The position numbers and the translations under genes were made by a program. From positions 6,130,001-6,194,000 of the forward strand of contig CM024189.1 of NCBI GenBank assembly GCA_013433145.1: a stretch of 64,000 nt of DNA, given 5' to 3'. The stretch comes from Ascaris suum. Taxonomy: Eukaryota; Nematoda; Chromadorea; Rhabditida; Ascarididae. The notes beneath the pieces were generated by a model, which saw nothing but the letters and a program-made list of their open reading frames with translations, ran no database searches and had not been told where the DNA came from. Of this stretch, positions 1 through 24,152 are shown piece by piece; position 1 is the stretch's first letter; the number at the start of each line of letters is the position of its first letter.

Positions 1-3000
1 AACATTGCCACGTGATAGTTGTAGCTATCGAAGAGCGACAGTTTCTGCCCCATGCCAGTAGCCTATCCTTGGTGGCAAAAGCAGCGAAATGTCGACTCGG
101 CAACACTGAATGTCACTTCGGCGCTCTCACCGTATCGCCACTCTCTCTGCACCGCTATTTACAGATGTGGTCGTTTCGAGTGCGCGCACGATGTGGGACT
201 GCGTGTCGAAAGCACGACCTACCCGTCGCGACTATCGATTTTGGCGGCGTTCGAATTATTTCACTCAACGCCTTTCTTTTGCCCTCATTATAGCGGCAAC
301 AAACTGGTCACCCATTCACAAGTGCTTTCTTTGGCTTGCCCTCCACTTGAAATTAGTGCATGTATGTGCTGGTCAGGTCCGTATGCAAATATCTTCGTTG
401 AATGGCATTCATGGATTGTGTTGGCTTGCACTGGTGCGCAAATATTTCATTGAGTTACAATGACGCACATTTCTAAACAGAGTCACATCGGAAAACAATA
501 TTCCAAATTTGGAAACACGTACTGCGAAGTCGGTTTACCATCGAACGTATATGTAAATACAAGGCGAAATACGCAACATGCGATTCGACAATTGCTGGAT
601 GCCTCTTTGAAGTAATAACGGCGTATACACAAAAAATGTCGTTGATGAACTTCTAAACACGATTTATTGATAATCGTTTGTGAAGTTTCGTTGAATATCA
701 ATGAAAGAGCATTTCATGGATTGCTGTTAAATTGACGCAAAATGATCGCAAGGATTGCATTTGATTTTAAAATACAGGGGTCCATTTCAAATTTTCTGTA
801 ATTTACAATTATAAAATTAATGCTGTAAACTTACAAGAATTATTGGAACTTTTGGTAGCACAGTCTACTCACAAGCTAGACGAGCATTGGTTACTATAGC
901 TGAAAGTTTGAAGTCTGCGAGGTTTATTCGACTTGTAAAGCTATTAGTGCTATAAGGAGGGGAAAGAAATTGGCCGAATATCATACGATCAAATAAACGA
1001 CCCTTAATTTTCCCGCACAAAGTACTTTGAGACTATTTTGCTAAAAACATCAACGGATTTCGCAAGAAAAGGCTAAACAGCGTTGAAAATTTGCCGTTAA
1101 TGCCGACGTCACGATGAGATTCTCCTAAAATTTCATGAGGACTCAAAGAGCCCATAAAATTGTTGTTAAGCAAGCATTCTACATATATCTGTTGTTGTTA
1201 TAGCAGATCTTCATACGACTCGCCCATACAACAGTAACAAAAGAAGTGAACGTAACGTTTCACTCATAGTATATGATCGCTTCAACTGTATTAACATAGT
1301 GGGCAGTTTTGTTCTAAGTCGAGGAAGTCTTTTTATGTATACATCAGCGAAGAGCTTCTTAAGTTGGTTTTCTCATCTGCTGCTATGGAGCGCCATTCGC
1401 GGTGTCCAAGGTTCTTATGTGTGGTTTTCGACTCAAAGATCTTCGGTGACTGAGGTCAACAGTTAAGAGACAAAGATTTTACTTCGCTAATATGGCTAAA
1501 ATGATTACCCATTAAGTGGTGTTCGAATTTGCCACTCTTAAAATCAGTGAGATGAGACTGCACATTACAGCACTTTGTAAGAGAGAAGTATTCATGAAAA
1601 AGTCAGCAATGTGATGGTTGTTTTCAGCGTTGGAGAGCACTCCGCGAATAATCAAAGTCGAGTTGATGACTTGTTAAGTAGCATCTTCACCTAATTTTTA
1701 AATTTATCCCTTAAAGAGATGAACGCTCGTTGCTCGTACGTTGCTTCACTATGAAACTCTTAATGCCACCTTCACCATTACTACATGCGTTGTCAGTTTA
1801 CTAATTAAAACTTACCACCACTGTCATGTAATAAACACAAAACGATTAATTTATTGTCACAGTCACCAAGTTTTTGAGCTGCTGTGGTAAAGCATAGTGC
1901 AATTTGCAAAGCCTCCGGTAAAAACACTGCCAGTCACTAATGTGTCTCAGCTAGGGAGCGGAATGAGAGAGCTGCCGCTTTTTGACGGTCTTTTATAAAA
2001 GTCACAATGTATTGTTGACAAAAAGCGAACAAGTCGAACCGGCATCATTATACCAATATTAATATCTATTCTTCAGAAGGTTCCTCGACACAGCGAACTG
2101 CTGATTTCGACTTCATCTAAAATATTTCGTTTCTTTACTTATATTTTCTCTGTAGTGGTTTCAAAATATTGTTCGAGTCACTAAGTGAAATAGCCTCTAA
2201 GTGAAACGCACAGAGATTCCCAGTGGAATTGCGTCCGGATTCGGGTAGAGTAGGCATGACAATCCACGAGTGTCATTATGTTGGTTGTTCGTCGTCCCGC
2301 TTCCAGCAACCCCCAATGGATAAATCTGTGGGCATGTTTCTCCGATTTCTTGGCCACGCAATCGATCAGCAAAATTCCGCGAAGAAGGAGCAGTTTGCTT
2401 CTCCGTACAATACTTTCGCATTTGCAGCAGTGTTATTTCGGGGACGATTTGGCTTGAAGGTTTTCGCACTTGCCATGGCTGGGGTAAGGTCATACGAACT
2501 GGGGAACTAGAAAGATTTGGAGCTGCTCGGTCAAATGTCACACACAGTGCCTATTAATAATGAAATGTACTTTTCGCGACAAAACGGATTTCTCGGACTG
2601 CTCGAATCAACACGAGTTTTAGCAAGCTGAAGGAAGAGAGAAGGGGGTTAAGGGAGTTGAGGTGGAGAAGAATGGGGTTGAGGGGTGAAGTGGAGGAAAG
2701 GGATGGAGCACTGATTATTTCGTCACGTTTTCTTTACTAAGGTCCTGTAACAAAATTGCACCTATCTCGTTGAACAAAGAAAGTACACAAAAGATTGACT
2801 ATTTTCGAAAACTTATCACCTTAGCCTACATGACCTCATAGAATGCCTCTGAGAAAAAATTCACATTTTAATGGTTAGAGGGAGGCGGTATAAGTTACGA
2901 AAACCGAGCAAGATTCTATTCCAAAAAAAAAAAGATTTCCGCTTTGTTACACCTCTCAAACTTTGCCAGAAACCTAAAAATTTGAGTTTTTTCAGTCATC

Positions 3001-6000
3001 GCGCACAGCTTATCGAAATATTTTCAAAAGTGCCACGAATTAGCTTACGCATTTACCGAGGTGCTTATCGCCGAATAATTCCAGTGACCGAATCGTTCAA
3101 CCGCATCTTTTTTTTTTGAGGTCATCAGGGCTGCGATGAAAGTAATATAGTCACATTCCTAAAAAATGCAAAGGAAAAATCTTATTTCAATTAGCAAATT
3201 TGCAAAGAAACTTTATGAACGAAAGTACGCCTATTAAAAGAGGTAAAATATGCAAATTTTACGGAGTATAACAAGAAATTCTCGTCGATGGAAATCTTGT
3301 TCAGCCTAAATTTCCAAATTTTCATCATCTCCGTGAAGGATGAATGCAGAAAATGTTTTAGTTTCTCGATAAGCCACTATAATATTTCCAGCAAGTGTGT
3401 GCACTGCAAATGTCAACAACGTTCGGATTTATCCTGTGTCCGGATAAATTCCAAAATGTTCTGAATTCTCAATCTGTAGTTCGGCATTATACTGTGATTC
3501 AGGTAATGTGATCGAGATGCTGCCATCTTCCGGACTGGCGACTCTGGAGTTGCTGGCGAAGTTTCATCGAGTGAATATTTTTGTATATCTTCCTGTGCTA
3601 GGAATTTGGTTTTTTTTTTTTCAGTGAGATCCACATGTTTCTTTCTGATTTTTGAAGTGTTTTAACAGACTCTTAAAATGTCGCGAAATTTCCTTCATAA
3701 CATTTGCAACTTTTTTGAGACGGCGAGGAGGAGGATGGGATGAGAAACGTTATTGCCGAGAGTTTTTATGTGCTTTAGAGAGGACCTGTAATCAAAATTT
3801 ACAAGAAAACGGTGAAAGCAAATTTCCTTTTAGAGGTGAGCTTGTTAAAAGATCTCTATCGGTAACTACCTTCTGCTACCGAGCAACATATATGAATATT
3901 TAGCTTCGATTTATTGATTCGCGGAAATTGAAGCATTTATGCTGTTCACAGCTTTCTGAGGTAAAGGACATCAAATCTAAAGGGATTTGAAAAGTGCTCA
4001 TCTTTTCAGGACAGATATCAATGCAAGGCAATTGTTTATTGAAGGGGAATGGAGTACTGCAGTGTATTATTTAAAAATATTGTTTATTTAGAGATTCTAT
4101 GGCGCTTTCTTTATCATACTCGCGCTGTTGCGTTTAGCTTCCGACTAATAAAATAAGGTGCTTAAAGTCGCATAAAAGCGAACAAAACACTATGCACTGA
4201 GCTGAGGAAAAATCGAGTTTCCGAACAAGTTAGGAGCTACTGTTTTTTTAAAAGAACTTTTTTCCTCACAGCATCAAAAAAACGCAGTTGCCACTTTTTC
4301 ATGAAATTCTCTTTTTATTTCTTCCATCTTTGAGGTAGGCTCTCAGCAGCTCCATAACAGTTCCGAAAGAATGAAGCTTTTCGAGAAGGCCCGATCAAAA
4401 GTCAAGCGCATAGGATGCAAATATAGCCATTTGCTTCTATGTGGACGAAAAAGGATGTTAATAGAACGTGAAAAGCATCATGAGGAAGCTAGATGTCTCT
4501 CGGCGATAATAACAATGAAAGAGAGTGACCACGAGAAATATAAAGATGTGTCAGAAGCGATCGTTATTTCAGCTCGTTGAATTCGAGTACTGAGATAAAT
4601 GTGTGCAAAAGCAATATATATTCTCTGGGGAATGTTGTTGTCGGTGGCGAATATGCAAAATCGCTCACGCGCTTGATCACCCCCCTTTTGACGAGCAACG
4701 CTTTTGGTTCCCTCATCTCTATAGCGACATGGTAAGCGCTCTTCGAACTTGTTTATTTCCGCCTCACTAATGACGAATCCATATTGACACCTGTTTTCAC
4801 TATAGAGGTGGTGAACGATAAGCCTTTGTGCACTACTTGTTAATTAAATAATTATTTCATGCAGATAAATATTCAGTGAATTCTAGTTGTATCCTACGCA
4901 CTTCGAATGATAAACACCAATTTTTTGCATCACTTCCGATGGTACTATTTTTTAAATTTTCACTTCTTTTTGTTGACATTTTTTACCTGTGGAAAATCTA
5001 GAAGATTTTTCGTTCAGGTGTTTTTTTCGGTAGGTTTGTTTTATAAAGTTCGGTTGATAAGATGGTTAGAAAAAGTTGTTAAATGCTGATTTTCGATTTT
5101 TATATTTTCATTTTCACTACTCTTAAGGAATGATAATTTGAATTAGTAGATTCTTAACGCAAAAAACCCTCTCTGAATTTCATTAAAAGACAGGAAAAAA
5201 AAAGAAATAATAGAATTGGCTCATGTGATTATGTGCGTACACCGTTCGGAAGTGCTACCAACATGCCACATATGTATATTTCCTCAAGTGTACATTATGA
5301 GCATAAAAACGTTCATTTGATATCACTGTTCTATGTGTTCTTTTTCGTAGTGATTCTCACTTATTATTATCAGGGCATATTTTCCTTTACGTTAAAAAAA
5401 AAAAAAAAAAATTAATTCGGGGGATCGAGCATTTTGCAATATTTACATTGCAACTTGATTACTTTACATGTTATCGCAATTCATAGAAAAGCTTCTTCTA
5501 TGCTGAATAACCAAAATTTAGCTGAATCGTTATTTCTAATATTATACTTAGCATCCTAATATATCTTAAAGCATTGCTGTTAGTATATTACCTTATTCTG
5601 GGGATATTAAAAATGTTCTCTTTTTTTTCTAGGCTCGAATTATAGACCTTAAAAGGTCCATAAACTGATTTCAAAATTTATGAATAAATTTAGATACGTT
5701 TTTATACGAGATTAGTGAATACGATACTAATTTTAAAACGAATCTTCTTGTTATGCAACAGCGCTGCTGTTGTTCACAGCTATCATGCATTATGGATGCG
5801 TAATTTGATTTCGTTGCCTTACTATCATTATTTTTTATCTATTGCAAACTCCAATTAATTCGTTTATCTATTGCAACAATTTAAAATCAAACAAAAATAT
5901 CTTCGGACAATGAAAAACGGCGTACAGTTTCGCGATATGGTAAAAAAAGGGGGAAGTGAGCAATAAGTAAGATATAGATTCCGGCGCCTTGCTGTTGCAA

Positions 6001-6015
6001 TATTCTAAAGGAAGG

Positions 6016-6100
6016 GAAATGTTGGAGAGTGGGAGGGGTGGGGGGGGGGGGGGGGGAGGGAATCGGAGGGTCGAGTGGGGAGGAGAAAGTGGAGGTTGTT
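6016..6100 (+). repeat. G-rich tract with a 17-G homopolymer
   Basis: The + strand is almost purely purine here. A run of 17 G at 6040-6056 is flanked by further GGG and GGGG blocks. It is a low-complexity tract that could form a G-quadruplex and is a likely site of length error in assembly. Confidence 0.8.
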
Positions 6101-9100
6101 GATTTCGCCGACTTGGATTTTTTTCATCATTGCTAGAATATCATCCTATTTTGTTCAATGATTCCCTTTTAGCATTTATGCAACTTCAAATATTCGTGGA
6201 CGATATTGTGTTGCATTAGAAGACGAAAATAAAATTCCACCAAATCGAGTTCAATTTTTTTCACACTTATGCATCTAAAATGTCAATTGTTCTAATAATT
6301 TTACGCGATTTGGTGGAGAGTTTCTTCGGGGTATATTTTTGGATTGCTTTCGTTGATTCGGCAAATATATGTTTTGGCGTCGCTGTTATTCCGCGAAATT
6401 CTAAACGTCTTAATGTGTCGTTTAAATAAACGTACTGAGCGATGGCTTCATCTTCGAGTGATAGTACCAAAGAAAAAAAAAAACAAATCAACATAGAGTG
6501 CTTAGAAAGCGACTTAATTTTTAAGAGTAATTGAACGTCAACTTGATGAACTTTAACTTAACTGTAATTTCGCAATAATTGGTGCCGAGTGAAGAGGATT
6601 GAAAGTGATCATATAGATTTCGAAATTGAATCTTCAAATATGCGTTATAATAAAAGATATTTTGCGCCTCATTAATAGAATATTACTTCGAAACAGCGTT
6701 CAATCTTTCGTTTAGTATTATTGCTCATTTATCGGTTTATATTTCTAATTAGCGCATTCTCTTTTTTTTTTTTTGAAACAACATGCAATGCAATTGAGAA
6801 AACTTACTTTTTGTCTAATTTACTTTTTTTAATATAATTTTACAAATTTGCTCTCGATGAATTCAGAATAATGAAGTCATGTCTACGTTGTTTATTCATG
6901 TGCGCTTGTCTGTGTCTGTATGCTTCACTAGTTTTAATTCAACAATTATTGAAACTAGAGAGTAACAAAATTTGCCATCTATGATTCACATCAAGAGATA
7001 GTTTTCTGCAAACATTCTTAACGTTGATCCACTAAATATGCGAGAAATTGTAGATATTCAAATGTGAGAAGTTTTATGCATATCGTTTTGTACTGTTCAA
7101 GTTAGCGAAAAAAACAACAACAATAACAACAAAAAACAAATGATTTATTCAATAGTGATACGAGCATCAAGGGTGCTGAGAACATAAACGCATTACTTTG
7201 CAATAGGTTTATTTCTTGCTGGGAAATTATGAAGCCTAGCTGCACACATTAGTGAATTTCTCGAAAAAGAAAGGCACAATTTCTTCCTATGGAATTCTTA
7301 AGCGGAGATTTTATAGGGAATGTAGAAATAGCAAATAATGAATGAAATGAATGCTAGTTACTATACTGCATTGAATAAGAGTCGACGCTATAAATTCCCC
7401 AAGATTAAAAGTGGAAGAAGTGAATGAGGGCGTTCGATTTCACTAAGGCTAACGCCATTTTTCTTGCTTAAATCTTGCCATTCAACAATAGCAATGTATA
7501 TGTAACTTTTCAAACATGCGAAAACACAACTCTTTTTTTTGAAGTTTTAGCACGCAATTTAAGGAGTATTAATGATGATGGTTTTGTTGAAGCAAGAAAT
7601 CTCTTTCCAGCTTAAAGAATGGGAACGCGAAGGGGAAGTTTATCAAGGAGGGGTGAGGGTTTAGCTATTTTAAGTTTTACGGTAAATAGTAGTGTTCGAG
7701 TGTGAAAGTTCTGAGGTTGTTCTCTGTAACGCAATGAAGAAGAATTGAATTCAAGCAGCACTGACTCAAAGTCCCGCAAACTAAATGAATCGTTAAGGGG
7801 TATTTACGCGACGAGATTTCATATTTCATGTACGAGATGCGTGAGCTTTGATTAAACCACGTTTTCCAACTCGAGCTCAACATACTAAGTTTCGTTCTGT
7901 GTCGCGCTTTGGCAGCTTGCCAGAACTAGATTGCACATTTATGAATAAGTCTAGCGAAGGAACATGAAAATGATACTTGAATGCTTAATCACATGCTCAC
8001 ATATTGCATTTTCATCGTCATTTTTCGGAAGGTCTCCTGAGTAGGTTGGATCACTTCTACTTGACGCTATTATCTATTGTTTTCGAGTTATCCGGGACTG
8101 TCTGGAATTTCTGTATCGTCGGTAAACTCGTCGCCATAAAGCAAACACTTGATTTTTAGAAACTTCTAAAAGCTGCATCTGTAGAAACTTCAACTAAAGC
8201 CTCATCTATGAATTAAATTCTGCTTTCTGAGGATAATAAGAAACAAGTAAAAACAAAAAAAGGCCGAAAAAGTAACTAATCGTTGTAAAACATCGTGGTA
8301 TGCACTGATTCAAATTCTTAATGAGTCCTTCAAAATGTGTTAAACTCTGAACAGTGAGTTCTTCTTGTTTATTCGACTTTCTCGATATTTCTTTGGTCGT
8401 AGAAGTGTCTCAGATCGTTTCCCGAAGATTGCAATCACTTTCAGGTCGATGGTGATCACAAGTAGAATTTTCCAAGATTTTCTATGAATGTGATCCATAG
8501 AGCGTGGTATGCTTTCCTTCTTCATGGTTTGATCTTCATCAGTCAGCTTCCTTTATACGTTATTCACTTCCCATTTTATATCACTAACGTTTTTATTAAA
8601 ATAATAAAGCGTTTTGCAACATTTTATTTATATCAAATATATATCGCCTACATGCTATAGAGTCATTCCATCTTCCAAAATTGTTTCTGAGAAAGCAAAA
8701 TTACTAACATCGAAATATTAAGGCTTTCGAAATGTTGTGATAGTTTCTTTTTTGAATGAATGAATGAATTTTTTTTCAATAACGATCGTTCATTTCCATG
8801 CTTTGTCGTTTTCCACAGATAACACTTCCAAATTTCTAATGAATCAATGTGTTGACCTTTTTAAAGTATGTGCAATATGTGCCTATTATCGCTTTCGTAG
8901 AGGCTTTAATGAAATATAAATATTGTTGTCTTGTAGTGAATTTTTCATCAAAAATTAGGAAATAAAATACGATTGATTGAAAAATGCAGAAAAATTCCAA
9001 TGAAAAATTCTATAAACATAAAAATGCAACAATGATAAATGATTGCGATTCTCGTAGAGTATACTTGAATCAAATTTATGCAATTCTTATGCTCCCATAA

Positions 9101-11997
9101 AAAAATCAGATATGATTAACTAAAGTTTTTTATTAAAAAATTTTCAAAAACATGAGTGAATTTCGTTCGAAACGAGCGCCCATGAAATTTGAATTGATTT
9201 ACATCGGGAATCGTTTCACGCAAATGTGAAGAGCTAATTTCATTAGAAAATTTCAACAAAAAGTTATGAAAATTCGATAATATTAAGGTGTACTCTTTTT
9301 TTTTTGTTTAGCAAAATGCCATATTTTTTCTCGTATTTCGTTTAATTAGTGACGCAAAAATTTCAAGAAAATTCTCTATGTTTAAATTAAGGCAAAATTT
9401 ATACAGTTAGAAATGTCACGCTAAATTAACAGAATCTGAAAAAGAGATCAGTGAGTTTTGTATGGAAGAGAGCACTCATTTGTTATGTTTTTTTTTATTA
9501 CATGTCAGATTTATTGCTACTTCTTAAAGAAAATTAATCCCAACGAGAAAACATTTGAAGTAATAGATCTCTTATTAAACATTTCAGTTTAAGCGGTTAA
9601 TCTGCATACTTGTATATATACAGCGGATGTGGCTAACATTTACAAGCGTATCGCAAAGGCTTCGAAAGGCATCCGCCTGGGCATGTGGATACTTGTGTTA
9701 CATGCCTTAGGATTTTGCTATATATTAAAGCGCTTATCAATAAACCTGATATGTCATGGGGAACTTTACCAATCGACGTTCTGTAATACACTGAAAAATT
9801 TGAAAACATCCGTATTATACAATGAATGGTTGAAGAGTGATGAAGACGATCAATGCAAGCATCTTTAGTTTCTTCCTGCGTGGTTATTTTTGCCGATATC
9901 ACAAAATATGTTGCTTGTCAAAAATTTCCCTCTATCGCGAACTGCATATCACAACACTCTCGAGTCTCGAGCTGTCATAACTTTCACCTTGTTCTCGAGT
10001 TTAAATGCAATCAGCCAGGGATTTTAATATCGCGGCAACATGAGTGTACTTTACAAACAAAAGAGATTTCGATTTTGATTGGTACGTCGAAAAACTTCTG
10101 ATGTAATCTTGCTTAAAAGTGCATCCTTTTTACTATACAGCAAAAAGTGTCTTTTCATCAAGTGCTGCAATTTCGTACGTTTCCATATTATTCATTTTCC
10201 TAATAAACAATGAAATAAACTCTTTTTGGAAATTTTTCCTCTCGATGCGAGGAGAAGAACTTTCCTCAGAATAAAAGTCCATCGGTGGAAGTGATAAATA
10301 ATTATTTAGCTGCTTTCAATATGTCCCCTTCATGTCAGTTAATTTACAGCTGCTTGGTGATATCAATGAAAATAAAATCTGCAGTGCTGCCGAGGGGTGA
10401 TAGCTACACATATTACCGAGGCTCTACTTTTCCGCCTGTCTGCGCTTTTCGGCACCAAATCCACTTTGTCGAATCCAATTCACAGCAAAGTGCTCAAGCA
10501 TATTCTAGATCTAGATTCCAAATATTCCGAATGCATAATTCACTGTTTTATAAACATTAGCGCTTCCCTTTTCTGAAGCTCCCGAGTTCAAATCCCGGAA
10601 GTGATGGAAGATTTTTGCAAAAGGGAAATTCCGGGCAACGCTTCATTAAATACCTCAAACGGTCTTGTCCTATCCGCGGAACTTTGTAACCGCACTTCAC
10701 ATTCGTTACTTACTACTTCCGGTCAAAAAGTGAATCTAAACATTTCGTGATAGACGATTCATTTGTAATTACCTTCGCTTACATCTTCAGTGGCCTTAAT
10801 CTTCATCAGTAGCTTTGTAGCAGTGCTGCATACTGATTAAATACTGTTTGTTAAAACGACAAATGGCTTTACTCCTTTCCTGTGGAGTGAGTGACGTTGT
10901 AGTGATACTCATTACAGTTGATGTTTGCGTCAGCTTGTAAGGTAGACGTTGATGTTGACTGCTGCAGCGAGTGGATATGCCAATCATAGGCTCTTATTCG
11001 AAACAACACAAGCGGAATTTACGAAAAGTTTCAGCAGAAAATTCGGAAATTGAAAACTCCAAAACCTCACAACTTTTAATATGACGCAGTCATTGCCATG
11101 GAACTTGCTGACAGGCACAAACCAAAGCATTGTTCTCATCCACAACTCGGGCGAGGTTTCTTTGTTGCAATATTGCTTCAAAAAAAAACTCTCGAAGCTT
11201 CGTTGTTTCTTCGTTTTTTAATGAAGTCGTACTCGTACATTCTGTTCTTAGGAGATAAGTTAAGAAGTAACTTTGATTTAAGAGGTCTAACAGCACTTTT
11301 TTTTTTCGCAAAGCTCCCAAACACTTATAAATCTTATTACTTTTGTTTCACGTTTGTGAAATTTGTCCCTAAAATTTAAGTGAAGAAGTGGATGCGTTCA
11401 AGAAGTCAGATGACTCACTAACACTTTTGAAATACCGCTAAAAACTTTGGGCCTTCGTAATTCTGATTGTAATGTAGCACGTTACGCAAATTTGAATCTG
11501 GCAGTTGGGTAGTCGAATCTTTTGTAGATTCGACTAATAAGCGAATTTAAAAAACGCTTTCAAAGAACGTTCAAAATCTCTTCTCGTAATGTGGCGGCGG
11601 CTATGGAAGTTTTCTTCACGAGGAAAGTTTAGAAGGAGCGCTCATTCAAGCATGAAAACAATAGCCTCACTTTGAAAACTCTCGTAGATGTGCTTCAATA
11701 TGTGATGATATTCATTTGTTACATATCGAACAAAAAACATATTGTGTCCTGCAGTGATGCAAACTTTTAAAAGCTTCCAGCGGAACAATTCGTGTAGGAA
11801 GAGCACAGACGTTGGCGTAGCGACTAAAAAAAAGCGAATAATCAAATCCTGAGATTTTAAAATTTTCCTCGTCGAGGGAAAGTCGATTGGGCAGAGTTGG
11901 TTGCCTAATCGGGCGCGCCTCGTTCGCAAATCATCAAGATTAGGCTGCGCGTCGGCCAAGCGCCCGCTGTTGTTGCTAATGATATGATGCTAATTAG

Positions 11998-12037
11998 TGG
12001 GGGAGGGGATAAGAGTTAGGGATTGGGGTGAGGGGTA
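11998..12037 (+). promoter_or_regulatory. G-rich block upstream of the CXC-deaminase gene
   Basis: Five G-blocks of 3 to 5 bases lie within 40 bases, ending about 150 bases before the presumed trans-splice acceptor and start codon of gene 1. The spacing fits a quadruplex-forming sequence on the non-template strand. A promoter role is only inferred from position. Confidence 0.3.
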
Positions 12038-12180
12038 GCAAACGCTACAAGTGATCAAGGGTAGGGGAGACAGCTAGTGCCTAGCCGAATGGCGGCGACA
12101 CCTCGGTGTTAGCAATTGGCTACAACGTTCTAATCAAGCTCGGAGCAGCATGCAGTCAGGCTAGTGAAAACGCAAATACA

Positions 12181-12186
12181 TTTCAG
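12181..12186 (+). promoter_or_regulatory. Acceptor before gene 1 start (probable SL trans-splice site)
   Basis: A TTTCAG acceptor ends nine bases before the ATG at 12196. This spacing is typical of spliced-leader addition in nematodes and supports that ATG as the start. The frame is open further upstream to 12106, so a cis-spliced 5' exon cannot be excluded. Confidence 0.6.
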
Positions 12187-12195
12187 TGGGAGAGC

Positions 12196-24104
<11,909 letters not shown>

Positions 24105-24138
24105 AGACCAATGTTGTGCCTTCAAGGCGTTGCTCCCA

Positions 24139-24152
24139 CCCCCCCCCCCCCC
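24139..24152 (+). repeat. 14-C homopolymer just after the gene 1 stop
   Basis: A C run 35 bases downstream of the stop codon of gene 1, within its presumed 3' UTR, followed by further C-rich sequence. Confidence 0.9.

Larger units (their letters stand above)
1..12180. other. Gene-poor spacer upstream of gene 1
   Basis: I found no supportable gene in this stretch. Open frames are short, overlap on both strands and lack plausible splice partners. The first 460 bases are less AT-rich and open in several frames at once, which is not evidence of coding. Visible structure is limited to purine/G-rich patches (about 2627-2705 and 6016-6100), A/T homopolymers, and a G-rich block just before gene 1. 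Distal exons or regulatory elements of neighbouring genes could be present but cannot be recognised here. Confidence 0.5.

Noticed and set aside
2197..2541. Overlapping plus and minus frames, the plus one with a THAP-like Cys pattern
   Set aside because: Too few matching residues, no splice partners, and both strands are equally open.
10561..10612. tRNA-like T-arm with GTTCAAATCCCGG
   Set aside because: One mismatch in the T stem and no matching acceptor stem, D arm or anticodon arm in the preceding bases.
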